In this document: piece after piece, positions 61,745 through 64,000 of the stretch
Layout of the letters: each line of letters starts with the position of its first letter
Numbering within the stretch: position 1 is the first letter of the stretch
NCBI GenBank assembly: GCA_030340625.1
Contig: JAOPHQ010002276.1
Location: 289,001-353,000 of the forward strand
Source of the DNA: Merluccius polli
Taxonomy: Eukaryota > Chordata > Actinopteri > Gadiformes > Merlucciidae
Reading direction: 5' to 3'
DNA length: 64,000 nucleotides
Translations under genes and position numbers: made by a program
The notes under the pieces: generated by a model
What the model saw: only the letters and a program-made list of their open reading frames with translations
What the model was told of the DNA's origin: nothing
Database searches by the model: none

Positions 61745-62134
61745 TGCACCCGACCCCTTTGGCCCCTCCTGCTGGTGGTGAGCCGGCGGGAAGGGGGTCC
61801 CACGTCATCGTTTCGGGCTGTGCCCGGCTGGGCCCCATGGGTATAGGCCCGGCCACCAGGCGCTCGCCCCCGAGCCCCACCCCCAGGCCTGGCTCCAGGG
61901 GGGGGCCCCGGAGCCTCGTTCACAAAAACTATAATGCTACTAACTATAATGTTACTACTATAAATTGGACATGGTCATGCTCAGTAGAAGTAGACCAACA
62001 TGTGTCTGTCCCTTCAATTATGTCAGGAGTTAAGTCGCAAGTTTAAAAATGGTGTAAAAGACGTGAATGTTAAGAAAGGGGAGCGTCTCCATTGAAGCCT
62101 CTTGGATTAATAAATGGGGGTCGTCGCACATTAA

Positions 62135-63636
62135 AGGTCTCATTTTATCGTTTTTTCGATAATTTTGCAGTGGTCTCTTAGCCTAGAAATCTAGACGCCC
62201 CTAGCGGCAGCAAATTTATTTTGCAGCCAGGGGGGTCTAGCACTTCTCCGTAATTTTTCTGTGCTGGAAACAGAAAATCTGTCAGGCCAATCACAGCGTG
62301 AGGGGCGGAGTCGGAAGCCGGGCTACCTAATGACGACAGAGTTGCGACGGTTCCGTGTTGGAGGTAAACAATGGCTGCTGCTGCTGGCGAACAGCTGTCT
62401 TTCGACTCGGCTTTGGCCGCGACTCTTCAAGGCTTGAAGTTAACATTTTATTTCACTATTCTTTCACAATCCACCATACGGAACACTTCCCCTTGGACTA
62501 ATTTCCGTCGCTCTGACTACGTCACCTTCTTCGTTGCTCTGATTGGTTGTAGCGCTATCCTATTACGTGCAGAGGGAACTTGAATGACAACCGTTTATCC
62601 CGCCCACACTGCCAATGGAGCAGTGCCAGACCCTACATCTTTCTGATGTGGGTCTGGCTTGCCAGGCTAGTGGTCTCTAGTATTAATGAATGCCCTGTGA
62701 GCCGGTTTTGGTGAAAAAAATGCTCTGGTGTGCCTGTTTCAGGCTGTTCTAGTTTGGAGGAGGTGGTGGGCGGGGAAGAACGAGAGGTTTTCGGCTCTTA
62801 CTCATGAATATTCATGACATTTAAATTACTTGCCTCTGATTGGCACTGTCCGTCACAGTGATGTTAGCCAATCAGAGGCGAGTGATCCCTCTAGTGCGTT
62901 ATCAACCATAGACATACGTTATCAACCGTTATACATATGTTACTATATACATCCATTAGATACATTCATGATATAAGATGTCTATGTTATCAACACGACA
63001 AATCACCACGACGTCACAACAACAATATACGTTCTTCCGGGTGGCAAAAGACGAAGCGTTCTCCGATGGCAGAACTAGTAAACAAACCTCTCCATATCAT
63101 TTGACAGGGCAGAGCGATCGAGAAAACAGTACATGGCTTGAATGAATGATTTTCTTCTTGCGGGGCGCTACGTGACGTCTCATTAATTCATACGGGTATG
63201 GGAAGTCTCATTAATATATTACGACGGAGTATTAGGGCCACATTAAGAATTTTTTTTTCATTAAATTGTAACACTGTTCACAGTAGCCGGCTGGATCGCT
63301 TCAGTGGAAGCCGCTCTCTTCCTGCCACCCGGAAGTATCTTGACGCCTATTGTTTACAAACATTCTGAAATGCCGTATACTGCTTTCCTGAGGGCGGTCT
63401 CAAGCCAAGGTAGGCGAGGTCATGAATATATTCATACACATTCATACATCAGACTGTTGGGCTTTTTCTCACTTCCTCGTTTCTGACTTCCTCGTCTGTC
63501 TATGTTCTTACATTGGCTAATGCATGCAATGGGAGTAGAAGAACGTTTTCCACGTGCAGCATGCATATACAACTAGGAGTGACCTATCATATTCCAAAAG
63601 GAGCAAGTAAAAACGGTTTACCGGTGAAGGAGACCA
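62135..63636. mobile_element. Possible TTAA-type (Kolobok-like) non-autonomous element
   Basis: TTAA at 62131-62134 and 63637-63640 bracket ends AGGTCTCATT and (reverse complement) TGGTCTCCTT. No coding region is recognised. An inverted TTGCCTCTGATTGGC / GCCAATCAGAGGC pair lies at 62829-62879. The ends are short, so this rests on a weak match. Confidence 0.4.
62179..62669. mobile_element. MITE with 9-bp duplication, nested in the TTAA element
   Basis: Ends TAGCCTAGAAATCTAGAC and GTCTGGCTTGCCAGGCTA, imperfectly inverted. Exact GTGGTCTCT at 62170-62178 and 62670-62678 flanks it. A 70-codon frame from 62371 (MAAAAGEQLSFDSALAAT) may be the start of a gene of the parent element. Superfamily is unclear: 9 bp suggests a Mutator-like element, while 8 bp (hAT) is possible if one base is shared by chance. 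Confidence 0.75.
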
Positions 63637-63640
63637 TTAA

Positions 63641-64000
63641 CGCCCGATGCTCAACAAGTATAATTTCAGTTGATTAATTATCTTAACGCCAGTGAAACAA
63701 GAACCACTGTAACATTTTAAGCTTTACCTTGTGTTTCTAGGTGAAATATTGATGTTTTTAGGCTCCACGGTGTCCGAAATGTTTAGCTTTTGTGAAATGT
63801 AGCTTGGGACAGGGGTGATGTCACATGCTCTAGCCCTGACAATGGAAGTCAATGAGACGAAGGGAAAATATACGAAGCAGATGTAAAACTAAAACTGTAG
63901 AATCTCAACAAGTATAAAAGATATGGAAAATCTGTTGTTCTGTGATGATTTGTTAAACGTTTGAACAAAGTTTGAAAAGTTCGAAGGTTGAAAATTGACC
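63641..64000. other. No gene seen
   Basis: AT-rich sequence to the window end without recognisable features. Confidence 0.3.

Larger units (their letters stand above)
59020..61923 (-). mobile_element. RTE-clade LINE, Rex3-like, nearly full length
   Basis: On the minus strand a GC-rich 5' region leads into an AP endonuclease and RT with a C-terminal GRPRTRW-x-DY motif. It ends in CCCCGGATAAGCAGTGGAGATGG near 59020-59045, the typical fish Rex3-type 3' end. The coding region is split by several frameshifts. No target duplication was identified. Confidence 0.8.

Noticed and set aside
60324..62046. Plus-strand frames of 190-240 codons over the RTE LINE
   Set aside because: They are antisense to the RT and endonuclease; motifs are only on the minus strand.

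Overview
The window looks like teleost fish genomic DNA made almost entirely of transposable elements. Evidence for this is the mix of vertebrate-type tRNA-Trp and tRNA-His primer sites, fish-type RTE and L1 LINEs, BEL/Pao and Ty3/gypsy elements, gamma-like endogenous retroviruses (ERVs), hAT, Harbinger and Kolobok-like DNA transposons, and long CA/GA/TA microsatellites. I found no ordinary host gene, tRNA, rRNA or CRISPR array. Insertion boundaries were read from target-site duplications (TSDs) visible in the sequence.

Layout. 1-3998: 3' part of a frameshifted Ty3/gypsy element (A). 4816-5429: hAT-type MITE. 5965-6484: tandem duplication. 6736-12082: microsatellites and an unusual hAT-ended foldback region with a G-rich minisatellite (8216-9677). 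12302-19940: ERV1, with near-identical 592-bp LTRs around a decayed interior that carries a Harbinger MITE. About 20430-46492: an L1 LINE split by a 23.4-kb BEL/Pao element (21189-44631, TSD CCTAC, minus strand). The BEL was itself hit by a Kolobok-like element in one LTR (21811-24540, TTAA), a hAT in pol (26901-28094) and a second hAT in pol (28962-40832). The second hAT carries ERV2 (29265-39170). 47463-48039: solo LTR of the ERV1 family. 48136-56532: an apparently intact Ty3/gypsy element (B). About 59020-61923: RTE (Rex3-like) LINE, minus strand. 62135-63636: probable second TTAA element with a nested MITE.

How the parts work together. Gypsy B looks like a complete autonomous element: two LTRs with no difference seen, a tRNA-His primer site, Gag, a textbook -1 frameshift signal at the Gag stop, and a Pol with all motifs. 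ERV2 keeps long open gag and env frames between nearly identical LTRs but has lost protease, RT, RNase H and most of integrase, so it would need enzymes in trans. ERV1 has young LTRs but almost no coding capacity, which suggests the same. The Kolobok-like element carries a THAP fragment and, convergently, a two-exon gene resembling the P2X7 receptor C-terminal domain.

Most notable: an SH3-like domain inside ERV2 Gag; a duplicated structured RNA element downstream of ERV2 env; a -1 frameshift pseudoknot in gypsy B; an exactly intron-less copy of part of the gypsy B LTR inside the same LTR; and a five-layer nest of insertions with an empty/filled site pair in one window. All family assignments come from motif reading, not database searches.
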